This document shows positions 33,833 through 46,374 of a stretch of 64,000 nt of DNA, one piece after another. Under the pieces are notes generated by a model. The model had not been told where the DNA came from and searched no databases. It worked only from the letters and a program-made list of their open reading frames with translations. How positions within the stretch are numbered: the first letter of the stretch is position 1; every line of letters starts with the position of its first letter. The translations under genes and the position numbers were made by a program. Source of the stretch: Sipunculus nudus (Eukaryota; Annelida; Sipuncula; Golfingiida; Sipunculidae); contig CM049319.1 of NCBI GenBank assembly GCA_026874595.1, forward strand, positions 41,211,973 to 41,275,972, written 5' to 3'.

Positions 33833-36800
33833 AACAAGGCCTACAGGCCTAATGCGAACCTGTGCATTGGGAGATACACCAGGTATAATGCTGGACCATT
33901 ACTTTACATGTATATGAACTATGCAAGTACTAAACATTTTGAATAAGAAACAATTACACAAAAACATCACTGCTGAAATTCTGGCTTAGGTGCACACAAC
34001 ACTAAAAAGATTGTAGCTGAAACCACCTGTCTTGTATACAACGAAGCTATCAGAGATATATACATACGCCCAATTTCAGACTGATATATCAAACCCCTCC
34101 TGAGAAAAACGTGTGCAAAAGTCATGGTAAGTGGCGACACCTGTCTTGTGAGCGAGAAAGCCATCAAAGACACATAGACAGGTCAAAATATTAGGCCAAT
34201 ACATCAAACTTACCGCAAGTCTGATGCATGGGGCTGACCAGGCTGAGGTGAGAAAGGCTGTTGCCCCGAGTGAACTGTGACAAATTGCTTGCTCAGACTA
34301 CTGCACTGAGTGAACTCATGACCTGCACCTGGCCAGACTGAGTGAACTTTTGACCTGTACCTGGCTGCACTGAGTGAACTCTTGACCTGTTGCATAATCT
34401 GACACAGTTGGCAGTCTGCCAAAGCTATAAATAGAATGCAGCCACTGCAATGAGTAAACTCCTGACCCATACCTCGCTGCACTGAGTGAACTCTTGACCT
34501 GTTGCCTTATCTGATACAGTTGGCAGTCTGCCAAAGCCATAAATAGACCCAGACTGACCTGTTGCCAAATCTGAAATAGTAGCCACACCATTGCATAAGC
34601 TCATGCTGGGGCCTTGCCCTGAGGGGCTTGACACCCATGAAGTGATCACATGGTGCCCATGAGGTGTTCACATGTCACCCATGAGGTGATCACATGCCAT
34701 GTGCTTGGCTGCACTGATTGAACTCTTGACCTATATCTGGCTGCACTGAATTAACTCTTGATCTGTTCCCAAATCTGAAACAGTTGGCAGTTTCTCAACC
34801 TATTTAAAGATACAGATTCAATCTTGGCCTGTTGGTATATCTGTGCACATACTGAAAGACTTTGGTTAAAATTTCTTTTTTGAAGCCGACATATCCATAA
34901 ATTTTTTATCAAAATATCTAGAATAATAAAAGATGCAGTACTTTCATTGTTAAAGGTCCAATAGTTCTGCCAAAAATCATTCTAGTAAACTTGAACAAAG
35001 GCCACCTAAGAATAATTTTTGTGCAATGTTACAGAAGATATAATTGAAATAATAATTTTGTAGAAGAACACTATTGCAGTCCTCAGTTTGAAAAAGACAT
35101 AATAATGGCCATAAGACCAACTTAAGCTTTTCACAACTCAACCAAAAATCAACAAACTCAGTATATTCTGATATGATTGAAAGAACCATGTCCTAGGATA
35201 ATTCTTTTGAAAAATTGAACAATTCAACTTGACAGTTTCATCATTAAGCTGAAAGAGGCTAAAATTATGAGTTTTTTTGCCCATAAAAAACAGGTCAATG
35301 TAGGTGGCACCACTAAATCTACAACTTCAAATAGGAGTCATGTGACCAACATTTGCACAATACCTGGTAATGCTAGCTTCTGTCATTTCTGAGAGTACTA
35401 TGTCAGTATGCTTACTTGGCAGAATGACTGTTCAAATTTGTGTAACTCCACTAAAATTCATCAAATACAAACCATTTGAACAAACTTGAGAGGGCTTGCC
35501 TCTGGGATCATTTATATAAAATATTTAACAATTTGGCTGGACCGTCTAAAAGAAGACGACTTTTAAAATATTGTCAGCTTTTTCCTTATAAAATCTAAGT
35601 AAATGCAGATAACAAAAAAATAAGCTATATCCCACAAAATTTGATATGTGACAGATTATTGCATAAAATCTGGGAATGGTAGCTGCTGCTGTTCCTGAGA
35701 AATTATGGATTAATGTTCAGATGACTATATTTATAAATGACCCCAGTACAAAAATAGGTCAATTCAGGTGGCACCACCAATACCTGAATTTCATATATGA
35801 CTCATGTGACCAACACTGGCAAAAAATTTGGTGATGATAGCTCTAGCTGTTTCTGAGACTGTCATTTTAGTATGCTTTTTTGGACAGATGACTAAGTTCA
35901 ACTTCCTGAACAATATAGAGGGAGATGGTATAAAAGATTATTTCTGTGAAATATTGAACAATTTGGCTTGAGTGTTTCGTCGGAGAAGATTTTTAATGTT
36001 TTTTTAGCTTTTTTCTCTATAAAATTTAAGAAAATTTTCAGATGGCTAATTTTTTGCATTAAATTTCATGATATTAGCTCCAATCATTTTCAAAATAGTA
36101 TGGGTAAACGTACAGAAGACAAACGCCGCCACACCATCGCATTAGTTCACAGGTTCACTAAAAATTAATACAGATGCATATTGAATGCAAAACTGTAATA
36201 CAGATACATCTCACTGAAGGCAAAATCTTGAATTAATTTGACTATGGATACCAATTTATGTATAATACATGTATAAATATGCCCAATTTCAGGCTGATAT
36301 ATCAAATTCTTCCGTAGAATTAAGCAGGCACATACCTTTTGCAAAAGTCATTGTAGATGGCAACACCTGTCTTGTGAACAAGAAATCCATTTATAATCCA
36401 TGTACAGCCTTCGAACTGTATATACCCACAGAGAGCTGTTTAGCTGTGATTGTAAACATTGCCTGGCATGAGGAATATCTTAAAATCATAAATCTACATT
36501 TTTTAAAAGCTTTTAAAAAACATTCTTGTCAATATTAACCATAGATAACCTGAAATCTAAATGTCTAGAGGCATGATGTAATAAATGCTGATAAACTGGT
36601 ACCAGTCTAGATGTATCTAGATGTATCTAGATGTATCTGGGTATCTGCTTCACACAGCTAACATATATGGTAAAATGACTCAATTCAACCTTTATAATTC
36701 AGCCAAAATTCATTCTTTGGAACCATAAAAGACAATTATTATAAGAATTATTCAGGGAATTATTCTTGTAAAATATTAAACAAATTGGCCTCAGTAGGGT

Positions 36801-37696
36801 CAGTCAAAAAAAAATTTTACATGATTGTAACTCATATGGGAAAATACAGCAAAATGGCTAAGTTAAGCTTCCAATAACTCAGCCAAAAATCACTGAACCA
36901 AAACCATTTGAACAAACTTGAATTATCAACATCTAAGGATAATTAATGTGTGAGATTTAAGAATTTGGCACAGTGGTTTTTGAGGAGAAGATCTTTGTAG
37001 CCGCTGAGCTAAAATGGGCTGTTACAGCATATGACTAAATTCAGCTTCCCATAACTCAGCCAAAAGTCACTGAACTTAGACCATTTGAACAAATTTCAGA
37101 AAGCACAACCCTAGGATCATTTCTGTGCGATATTAAACTATTTGACCATATGGTTTCAGAGAAGAAGTTTTTTGTAGCCGTCAGTATGATACGGGCACTG
37201 ATGACCCCTGTACAAAAAAGGTTGATGCAGGTGGCACCACCAATACCTCAATTTCAGATATGTCTCCTGTGAACAACATTGGCATAAAATTGGGTTGATG
37301 ATAGCTCCAGCCGTTTCTGAGATTGTAATTTTAGTATGCTTTTATGGACAGATGACTAAGTTCAACTTCCTGTAACTCGGCAAAAAATCACCGAACTTAA
37401 ACCATTCAAACAAACTTGAGAAAGATTATTCCAGAAATCATTTCTGTGAAATATTGGACAATTATGCTGATCAGTTTCTGAGAAGAAGATTTTTAAAGCT
37501 TTTTTAGCTTATTCCCTATAAAATCTAAGAAAATGCAGTTAGCCAAAAAATAAGCAAAATCCGAAATAGTTTTTTAGATGACTAATTTTTTTCATAAAAT
37601 TTCATGATGCTACCTTTTGCAGTTTTCAAGATAGTATGGGTTAACATATAGATGACGGACAACGCCACACAATCGCATAAGCTCACAAGTTCGGTA
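33833..37696 (+). mobile_element. Family F2 element, copy C2, nested in F1 copy A7
   Basis: The head is AACAAGGCCTACAGGCCTAA then GCGAACCTGTG (33854-33864). The tail at 37669-37696 is CACAATCGCATAAGCTCACAAGTTCGGTAAA. The empty site GGTTTTTAATAAAAAATTGAGG-like sequence exists in copies A3 and A4, so boundaries are known to a few bases and there is no clear target duplication. An internal tail-like end (TTCACAGGTTCACTAAAAA, about 36144-36164) precedes a second head-proximal-like block (36270-36380), suggesting a dimer fused head to tail without a second head. Cores here are mostly CAGGTGGCACCACC (35303, 35765, 37228). Confidence 0.8.
36608..36642 (+). repeat. Short microsatellite, TCTAGATGTA x3
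   Basis: TCTAGATGTA repeats about three times in copy C2. In copy C1 the same position (about 20890-20905) has a single unit, so the expansion is specific to C2. Confidence 0.7.
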
Positions 37697-37869
37697 AAAA
37701 AAAATTGAGGTTTTTCTTTAATTTCTCATAGGAACGAAGTTGCAAAGACCCAGTTTTTGGCTTGGTAAGAGATCTTTGACGGTTTCAAAACGTGCCACAT
37801 CTACAGATGGATGGACAAAGGAGAATAGACCATTACTATAGCTCAGATGACTTATAGTCAGCTGAGCTA
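37697..37869 (+). mobile_element. F1-type tail (copy A7, right part)
   Basis: It starts with the continuation of the module interrupted at 33832 and runs to the hairpin TAGCTCAGATGACT-TAT-AGTCAGCTGAGCTA (37839-37869). The CGGA tract is short and degraded. Together with 27186-27986 and 33553-33832 it makes one F1 copy broken by two later insertions. Confidence 0.8.
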
Positions 37870-38021
37870 AAAATAGGTAACTATGACCTAATTTTAAGTT
37901 TCCAAGGATATTTTTCATGGAACTCTAAGGATGTCAAGTTAGAAGATTCTAGGTCCAACACTCATGATTTGTGCCCTGTTAATGGACAACTGCTTTATCT
38001 GAAGTTCTCAAAAACAGACAT
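37870..38021 (+). repeat. Fragment of the 338-bp array type found in copy A5
   Basis: It reads GGTAACTATGACCTAATTTTAAGTTTCC, then CATGGAACTCTAAGGATGTC, then GATTCTAGGTCC and GATTTGTGCCCTGTTAA in short succession, matching one unit of the array at 6560-8480. It is likely the surviving flank of an older F1 copy into which copy A7 inserted. Confidence 0.6.
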
Positions 38022-38400
38022 AATAAGGGACCCAAGGGTCACGGCACTCAGCTGTTATTTATGATAATAAAATATGATATGAAAGAAGGGGTAGACAAAT
38101 GTTGGTTTTGTGTGGTAGTATAAGCTGTTTATGAGGATGATGGCATTTAACTCAGGTTATGTAAAGATTTTGATATAATCTTTGGAGAGGGAAGGGGGCT
38201 GATGTCATTTAAATTATTTACATTTGGAAAAGAAGTGTTATTGTCATACAGGATTTGACTTGGCCTAAAAATTTCTTCATTGCAGCAGAATTATTTGAAA
38301 AAAAAAATGTCCACTATAAGTCATGTTAATTATCATGCTTTTTACAAAGAAGTTAACTGTTATTCAATAAGTACAGGTTACTAATACCCTAAAGTAGCAC
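38022..38400 (+). mobile_element. F1-type head fragment (copy A9)
   Basis: The head AATAAGGGACCCAAGGGTCACG, then CACTCAGCTGTTATTTATGAT, matches the A3/A4 subfamily, and similarity continues to about 38270 (GTTGGTTTTGTGTGGTA, GACTTGGCC). The palindrome has one substitution, so this copy is older. It stops at an L1-type insertion. Its right part may be 43140-44667. Confidence 0.65.
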
Positions 38401-39559
38401 TAGCGGACTTCCGGTTGAACATGGCGGCATAGTGGCACGTTTTGAGACGAGCTCGCACACAAGAATTGGATTTACCCGTACAGTATGGCCGACAATCTAA
38501 ATATCACGACCAGATCGATGTCAAAGACGGATTCGCCAAGTCGTGTCAAAACAAGTATAGAAAAATACTTGCAGCAGAATAAATCCAACAAAAACACAAC
38601 CACCACGGGCACCAGAGACACACAGAGTGAACTTCTAACCATGCAGGCAAGTGATCATATAATATCAACAGTTGATGCAAAATGTGCAAAACTTGAACAA
38701 ACACTGATGTCCGTTTTTCAGGACTTTCGTAATTCGCTTGTTGTGGACATTGAAGCCATAAAAAGCCATGTTGCCACGATTGACAATAAATACGCCACTC
38801 TAGAGGGAAAAATCAACAGTGTTATTGAGAGTCTAGAGTTTACACAGACAGACACGGAAACACTGAAAAAAAGAACAGAGACACTGGAGGAAGAAAATAG
38901 ATCATTACAGGAAGAAATCCACAGACTGAAAGCCGATAAAAATGCTATACAAGAAGAGCTGGCCAAAATTAAAACAAAACTAATGGACTTCGGGAGGTAC
39001 AGTCGTGAATACAATCTTAGATAAATTGGAATCCCGGAAGAAAAAGGAGAAAACTGCAAGCAGATAGTTGCTAAAGCTATTTGTGAACAAAAACTGATTG
39101 CCGACCAAAATATGGATGAAATTCTGAATAACATTGAAAACACGCATAGAACGGGCAAGAAAAAGAATGGAGCAAACAGACATATAATCGCAAAACTTTA
39201 CAGCAGGCCAGTGAGAAACAGCATACTCAAAACACAAAAACATCGAAACAACCAACGAAACCAAGGCCAGGCTTTCTTTGTGGAAGACCTTACAATGGAA
39301 GATTATCAGCTAAAGAGGAAGGCCCTCAAACAATCGAGCAAGCACACCGTGACCACATGAAGGTTAGGTTCTGGCGCGGCCGTTTGATAATTAACGGCCA
39401 GCAAACACCCATTGAGGGAGCTACACCTGTGACAGACTCCTAGGTGATGACCGCTATATGAACCCGGACGCCTTCGCAAACTGTCTGCACACTCTTCCCG
39501 CCACATCTCATTCAATCATATACAGCGACACCATACGGCGAAACAACGAACTTTCCTAG
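38401..39559 (+). pseudogene. L1-type LINE 5' end with ORF1 relic
   Basis: A GC-richer leader with AACATGGCGGC precedes an ATG at 38485. The frame encodes a Ser/Thr/Lys-rich N terminus and a long coiled coil (around residues 60-170, ending in FGRYSREYNLR), then a TAA at 39022-39024. In frame beyond it, IGIPEEKGENCK and FFVEDLTMEDYQ continue the ORF1 domain. A frameshift near 39330 leads to VRFWRGRLIINGQ and another near 39435 to DDRYMNPDAFANCL, ending at 39557. This is an L1 ORF1-type (Transposase_22-like) protein, distinct from the ORF1 at 32.6-33.5 kb. One stop and two frameshifts make it nonfunctional. Confidence 0.82.
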
Positions 39560-41669
39560 CTTAGTTAAACAAGACTACCACGGGTAACCAAGAATCCACA
39601 CTGATCTTTTATCGCCCATGAGCCCACATGAACTCTGATGCCTGATAATGGGACTTTTTTTTTTAACACCACTGTGTGATGATGCATGTGACTGTTAACT
39701 CCTGTTGGGGAGAAAAGATCATTTTTATAGCGGTGTCATGGGAAAAGTAAGTTTTTTTCTCTTTCCACAACATTTGCTTGTTCGAAAGACGGCTGTCCAT
39801 ATTTACTACGACCAGAGGTTAGAGCTGATGTTGCCCGGCCCATGAGGAACCGTAACCGGTCGCAGAAAAAAATCCGTATTGTGTCTATGACTCATTGACG
39901 GTTCATCTTTTATGTTAATTCTGTAAAATATTCCTCTTGAAAGATTTTGCTTCAAAAAGTCTTACAAGAGTTTAAACTTTGCCACTACTTTCTTTCTTTT
40001 TTAAATACTATAATATATTATATATATGTATACATGAAAGTATAGATCAGGAGTGTCCATGCACCAGATACTTATGCCCAAAGTCTACAAAACCCATTAC
40101 CCACTGAACTTCATTGACATCAATAAGTGGCCATATTATTGTGGCCAGTAGATTGATTAATAAAGCTTTTGTTACTGGTGAAAAGTTCTAACAGATGTAA
40201 ACTTTCTTACATATGGAAAATTTAACAAATTATATGGTACTCGACTATTGATCACAAAATTTATGGTTGTTGAAATGGCACAGGAGCGAAAATTACCAAA
40301 ATGTTTGTGGTTACCTATCTGGGTGACTCACCAAGCTTCAACATATGATGTTTAATACCTGGAAAATATTCCAGTAATACTAGCTATTTTTTTTTTTTTT
40401 TAACAAAATAATCATACAACGGAGAGGAGATTATCAACCACTTACAACAGCAATATTACTGTCTCTAAACTGTCATGAATAAGATATGAACTCTTTAATG
40501 TATTATAATCATAGAGCAATCCTTCTTACCAAGTATATCTTAATTATCTTACCCTATAGTGCCAACTCTGTTCAAACGCAATGATCATATAATTGTAATA
40601 TTTTACCTAGCCTTGTAAAAAGTCTTATACCTGAAAGAGGCAGCAATGTCTATATGAATCGTGATATATTATGATATTATCATTTCCTGTATACTTATCA
40701 ATTATTCTTTCCAAATAACTGAGAAGTTCGTGCAGACATTATCACATATTTCCTCATATAGACTGATCACATACTTTTCTACAGTGGATTGGGTAAACAT
40801 GAATACCTACGTTCAAATCTCCTTAATGCAGTTTTAATAATGATATTGAATAGGATACAGTATAAAGTCTATAATTCAGTATCTTTACAACATTTATCCA
40901 CTGGATTGAGTTGAATGAAATACTATTTATTTATTTCCTCTTTTTCTCTTTTAATTCCATATTTGAATACACAACACGGCATTAACTTTGTCATAAAAAA
41001 AAAGAAATTACATTTGTTTTTTACATCATCTTTTCATCTTTTTTCTTAACTTTTCCAGAAAATATGGTGTCATCTGTTGTCTTGTTTATGTCATCATTTT
41101 CCTAAGAGACTGAAAAGATATTTTCACTAGTTCCTGTATTAGTAGAGATTTTCAAAACTGACCAATGACCAGTCAGATCAAGATGAACTTAACATGGATT
41201 AGGAGATATGTACTTTATGTGAATTAAATCTACTCCCAATCGGCTTTTAAAAGCAATCTAAAAATGTTGTTGATGACAAAATCAATTGCACAGAAGTTGC
41301 ATGTTCAATGCTTCATCTCTCAAGAATTATAGGTTCTGGTCATCCAAGACTTACATCAGCATAGAGATTTGGTTTACACACAGTTGTTTTTATTTTATAC
41401 ACAAGATTCACAACATACGAGCCTTAAAAAGGTATTAAGTGTAGTTCCATATATTAACCAGGGGAATAAAATGATAGTACTGACAGTTTGGACTGTGATT
41501 ATTAAAATTATTGTTTGTTAAAAATAAACTGACATGATTTACTCCAGCAACCTACAACAAAACCATTATAGTTTACATCAAGCTAGCCATACAACTGTAC
41601 AATGTAGGCTACAAATGGACCACTGAGTCAGATATTTCAGCAGTTTACCATACATATTCTTTATCAAGA
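39560..41669 (+). other. AT-rich stretch without recognised gene
   Basis: By position this would hold the first half of an ORF2 if the L1 copy continued from ORF1. I see no clear endonuclease blocks; one TYAQ-like string near 40050 is too weak. It contains a T17 run (about 40386-40402) and an A/T-rich patch near 40010-40030. Confidence 0.4.
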
Positions 41670-41945
41670 CTAAGATTGCTTTTAGTCTGCATTGATGTTG
41701 GTAAAGCCTTTCAATCCCTGAAAAGTCTTCAATTTCTAAAATGGTGGGCTTTTTTTAGGATAACAGTGGAGATCATGTTTTTAATCTCAATTTATTTGAT
41801 TTTTATTGCTTACCATAATCGGGAGCATGAAATATTACTTACTCCAAGTACAAGACAGCTAAGCCATATTCTCAGCCATTTCAAATCCATAATTCTTTGC
41901 ACTCCCAATTTAACATGTCTGTCTCATTCAATTTTACATCACTGA
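41670..41945 (+). pseudogene. Possible decayed LINE reverse transcriptase fragment
   Basis: The frame 41676-41945 reads CIDVGKAFQSL, then KWWAFF, then TPSTRQ, then HILSHF. These sit in the order and spacing of the RT blocks xxDFxKAFDSL, the following amphipathic helix and the TRQGDPLSPxLF block of L1-type elements, with several key residues lost (D to Q, G-D lost). The distance from the ORF1 relic fits the RT position in the same LINE. The match is by eye and could be coincidence. Confidence 0.4.
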
Positions 41946-42485
41946 CATAATTAAAAAATTATGATAATAATACATATCAGCTAGCTGCAGATGAAATAGG
42001 TCGAGTATAAATCTTTTTTTAGGGCCGGATCTGCAAATTCAGATTTTCCGGTCTGTCTAATGGTGGATATGATGTATCATAATATTATTAATGCATATTC
42101 CAATTACTGTTAACTTAACACTGTGTCAAAGGGAGCATAATACTATTTGTAACAATTTTTTTTTTTTTTTTTTAAATTTGAGATTATTATTTACAAATAT
42201 GAGACTGGGGTAGGTAATTGTATACATTGAAGATGGAAAATGTTATTAATAATAGCTGGGATATATGTCATTGTCACAGAGACAGCTCTCTCCATTAGAT
42301 ACTCTACTTAAAACAGTATCTTTAATTGTGCATCTGCCAACATGTAGAGATTCTACTATCCAATGGATTGATAACATGGAATAATCAGTGGGTCACTATT
42401 GTACAACATATATATACAGAATACTGTGGTAATTTCTTTGGAAAACTTCAGCAATGTGATTTGGGACAAGTCATGAGCCGTTAGT
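41946..42485 (+). other. AT-rich stretch, no gene seen
   Basis: It contains a T run of about 20 near 42150 and otherwise no repeat terminus or open frame that I can support. Confidence 0.4.
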
Positions 42486-43130
42486 CAAGAAATTGGCCCA
42501 GTGGTTTTTGAGAAGAAGATTTTTGTAGCCACTTAGCTTACATGGGCTGTTATGGCATATAACTAAATTCAGCTTCCCATAACTCAGCCAAAAACCACGG
42601 AACTTAAACCATTCAAACAAACTTGAATTATCAACATCTAAGGATAATTAATGTGTGAGATTTAAGAATTTGGCCCAGTGGTTTTTGAGAAGAAGATTTT
42701 TTGTAGTCACTTAGCTAAAATGGGCTGTTATGGCATATGACTAAATTCAGCTTCCCATAACTTAGCCAAAAGTCACTGAACTGAGACCATTTGAACAAAC
42801 TTCAGAAAGCACTACCCTAGGATCATTTCTGTGCGATATTAAACTTTAGAGAGATTGTTCCAGGAATCATTTCTGTAAAGTATTGGACAATTTGGCTGAA
42901 CAGATTCGGAGAAGAAGATTTTTTAAGCTTTATTAGCTTTTTCCCTATAAAATCTAAGAAAATGCAGTAAGCCAAAAAATAAGCAAAATCCGATAGAGTT
43001 TTTTAGATGACTAATTTTATGCATAAGATTTTGTGATGCTAATTCTTGCCGTTTTCAAGATAGTATGGGTTAACGTACAGACGACGGACGACGCCACACC
43101 ATCGCATAAGCTCACAGGTTCGCTAAAAAT
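42486..43130 (+). mobile_element. Family F2 3' fragment (copy C3)
   Basis: It matches copy C2 from about 36955 to 37700, with two ~180-bp tandem units around TTTGGCCCAGTGGTTTTTGAG. It ends in the best-preserved F2 tail: GACGACGGACGACGCCACAC, then CACAGGTTCGCTAAAAA, exactly complementary to the GCGAACCTGTG head repeat. The head is missing. Confidence 0.75.
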
Positions 43131-43139
43131 ACTAAAGTA

Positions 43140-44667
43140 TCATCTGAAAAGATATTTTTAAATAATATAATTGAAATAAATGGTTATTGCATTCAAATAC
43201 TTTCTTTAATCTGTATTAGTATTTGTACATTCATTTTCATGATCAAACTATTGAATATTTGTATTCATATTTAAATACAATTATAAAGTATTCACTCAAT
43301 GTCTCGTATTTATACAGTTTCAGTGAAATGAAACTGCTGAGAATCAAGATACACAAATTTCACACATTTAAATAAAGATCATAAGTACCTGGTTTTATGG
43401 CTTTAAAATTATAAAAGATATTATTATATTAACCTTTGAATACTGTCACATCACTATCTACACACTAAACATAGCAGGACACTTATGACTATTATTAACA
43501 TTATAGAAATCATGATGAACTTGTCTAAGATCTGATTTTTTTATCACATTTGAATATTTTTATTTCCTTTTTAAACATGTATCAGAAAAAAAAAGAAAAG
43601 TAATCTTAGGTTTCCCTCCTTTGATGCATGTGTTTCTCCATGTAACTGGTTTGTCTACATCAACAACAGAATAATATTAGAGGGACAAATATTATGTTGT
43701 CATTTGTGGTACACACTCTTTGTTTTGATACATAAGGCAGTCCTTAAATGTGAAAATATGTTTTTAATAAAAAATTGAGGTTTTTCCTTAATTTCTCAAA
43801 GGAACAAAGTGGCAAAGACCCAGTTTTCAGCTTGGTAGGAGATCTTGGGGACATTTAACATTATGCCAACAGCCAAGGGAGCATAGAGATGTGCACTGAT
43901 GACCTACAGTCACCAAAAGTGGACTGCTTGACAATGTTAGGGAATACAACAAGAGCCTCCAAAAAAATTCAATAACTAGCCTCATTTTGCAGCTTTTATT
44001 TTCAAATTTCAGATTTTAACAGATTAAATCCTTATGTGTACATGCTGTGAAAATCAAATCCACAGTACTAAAAGGAAAAAATGTGCCTTGGCCAAAGTTG
44101 GGCAAAATTTAAGGTACCAATTTTATAATTTTGCCAATATTTAAAAAAAATTAACAGATTTTGATATAATTTTGGTATACAATTTAATTTTGAATAATTA
44201 AAGTTGTATTACTGAAAAAAACTCCCTACCTTTGACACTTTTGGTCTTAAGTGACCAAATATCTTTCCTGATTTTTTTACTAAGTCCATTATGTTTGGGC
44301 CCATGACTTTTTTAAAAATTAAATAATACTGACTTAATTTCTGGCACGTACATAGGAACTATACAGAGGAATATTTATGGTGAATATGAAGAAAACCAGA
44401 TGAGTGGTTTTGATATTAGGCAGTCCTGAAGTGTGAAAATAGATTTCTAATAAAAAATTTAGGTTTTTCCTTAATATCTTGAAAGAACGAAGTCCTATTG
44501 ACCCAATTTTGGGGAAGGAGATTTTGGGGACATCTAACTGTATGCCGAATTTCAGATTCGTAGGTCCAATGGTGTCATAACGTGCCAGTCTTACGGAGGG
44601 ACATCCAGACGGACGACGGACAATGGACCACGACTATAGCTCAGATGACTTATAGTCAGCTGAGCTA
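43140..44667 (+). mobile_element. F1-type body and tail (copy A8)
   Basis: Bases 43260-43400 match the A3/A4 block near 15140-15260 (CATAAGTACCTGGTTTTATGGC). From 43880 it repeats the ~650-bp module also seen in copy A6. It ends with the hairpin 44637-44667. No head; it may be the right part of the copy that starts at 38022, since CTAAAGTA occurs both at 38389-38396 and 43132-43139. Confidence 0.7.
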
Positions 44668-46336
44668 AAAATAATGAAAAGGTCTCATTTAATGGTAGCT
44701 GGCCCACAATCACCTACACTTTAATTCCTTATTTAAGTACTCAGTTAAATTGTGGTCCATTCAAAATTTCTTCCATTCAGAATGTCCTCCCGGCAGAAGT
44801 CGTCCAGTTTAAATGCCTCTCTCTCATAAACTTCTCTGTATTTTCAGATTCTGGCCCACTTGTTTCAACACATTTTGCATCAATTTTAATTCTATCTGAA
44901 TTTAGGTATCAATGTGACTTATCTAGAAACAGCATATTTTGTATTCATTGCATGGAGTATCATGAACATTCTGATTTTCGCCTTTAGTCTATCAAATTCC
45001 ATAAATGATAATACCTGTTTTCCAGGGACATTCAATAAAATTCAAGTTACACATGAATAAAATATGCAGATTATGTTCTATTTACAAACTAACTGCGAGT
45101 ATAACTTGAGTATATCATGAGCAGGATATAGCCTGCCCGACGCGCCCCATGGTGCCTTTACACAATCATAGGCACTGAACTTCCTCATACTGGGCTACAT
45201 CTCTGAGGGCATTCTAGGCATGCACAATGAACCGTGTCTGATAGACTGCGTCTCTGTGGTTGTTCTTAAACAACATGCATTGTATTGATCTGTGTTGTGC
45301 TGGAACGTAATCCTTTTACACAGTGCCTGCGCAAGGCAGCTTGGGAACTTTGCTTCCTGCCATCCAGAAGCATGTAATATGAATATAAAAACAAGGATGA
45401 ATTTTTCACAGGGTGCTGTATTACCAGGTGAAAAGTTCACAAGTTCAGTGAATGCAGAAGCTGTCATCTGGCTTGCACACTGACAAACATGGAGACTCGC
45501 ACCTTGACAACCAGTAGCGCGTAATAATTATAAATATGAAGCGATTTTTCTTCAGGTGACATGAAATGCCATGTCAGACAGGCTTGTAGCACTGGACTAC
45601 ATCATGAAATGTATGTATTATAAAAGGTCAACAAAGTTCAAGAAAGAGACTGTGTTTCCGTGGGACATAAATATGAAGGATTTCCTCACGATTTTAAAAT
45701 GAAACCCAGGATTTGGTGCGTACACGCTCTTGGAGTGTGATCTGTATGATCTGTAAAATATTAACCAAATCAATGCCTTGGTTTCTATACAGTAACATTG
45801 ATATCACACACAGTTAAATGATGTAAAATAACATAGTTCACAATAGTTTTATTGGGACATTTCCTTATTACATGTTTTTCCTTTCATACCAACACAAAGG
45901 AATCAAAATTTTGAACCTAACCAACGTCGTGATATATTTCGTCGAAAAATTTGGTGACCTTGACATTGTGGTGGACATGAAAGAAAAAAATTTTTGATAG
46001 TGTAACATTAACACGGGATAATAATTGATAAACAGTGAGTGCTTGGGTGGATCTCCCTGAAATTATGCAGAAGACTGACATTCATTATAAAAATATATAT
46101 TCAATTTTTTAAGAGTAAGGTGTCAATGCCCTGCAATGAAGATTCTCTTGACATGCTGATGTTCTTTGTGGGTGCGCCCTTCTGGGCATTTGCCAAAAAT
46201 AATTTTTACCCAAATTTGGGTCCTAAAATCGACCCTCTTATACAGGAGATTGTCTTATACACACATGTAAATACTGTAACAAGTCCAGGGGCCTCTGCAG
46301 AAATGACACAGGCAGCACAGGGTGGGCCTGTGTATC

Positions 46337-46339
<3 letters not shown>
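44668..46339 (+). other. Single-copy-looking stretch, no supported gene
   Basis: Open frames are short and lack recognisable domains. A TGACCTTGACA string sits near 45956. A segment near 46200-46270 (CCCTCTTATACAGGAGATTG, then GTCTTATACACA) has the look of a degraded DNA-transposon end but no partner was found. Confidence 0.4.

Positions 46340-46373
<34 letters not shown>
46340..46373 (+). repeat. Homopolymer run, C34
   Basis: Thirty-four consecutive C. The complementary strand can form G-quadruplexes. The adjacent short frame with a poly-proline end is created by this run and is not a gene. Its true length is uncertain because such runs are poorly sequenced. Confidence 0.85.

Positions 46374-46374
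<1 letters not shown>

Noticed and set aside
40040-40110. TYAQ-like string as an endonuclease remnant of the L1 at 38.4 kb
   Set aside because: A single four-residue match without the other catalytic blocks is not evidence.
45195-45483. Overlapping frames on both strands near 45.2-45.5 kb as a host gene
   Set aside because: No domain, no splice-site support and the two strands are equally open.
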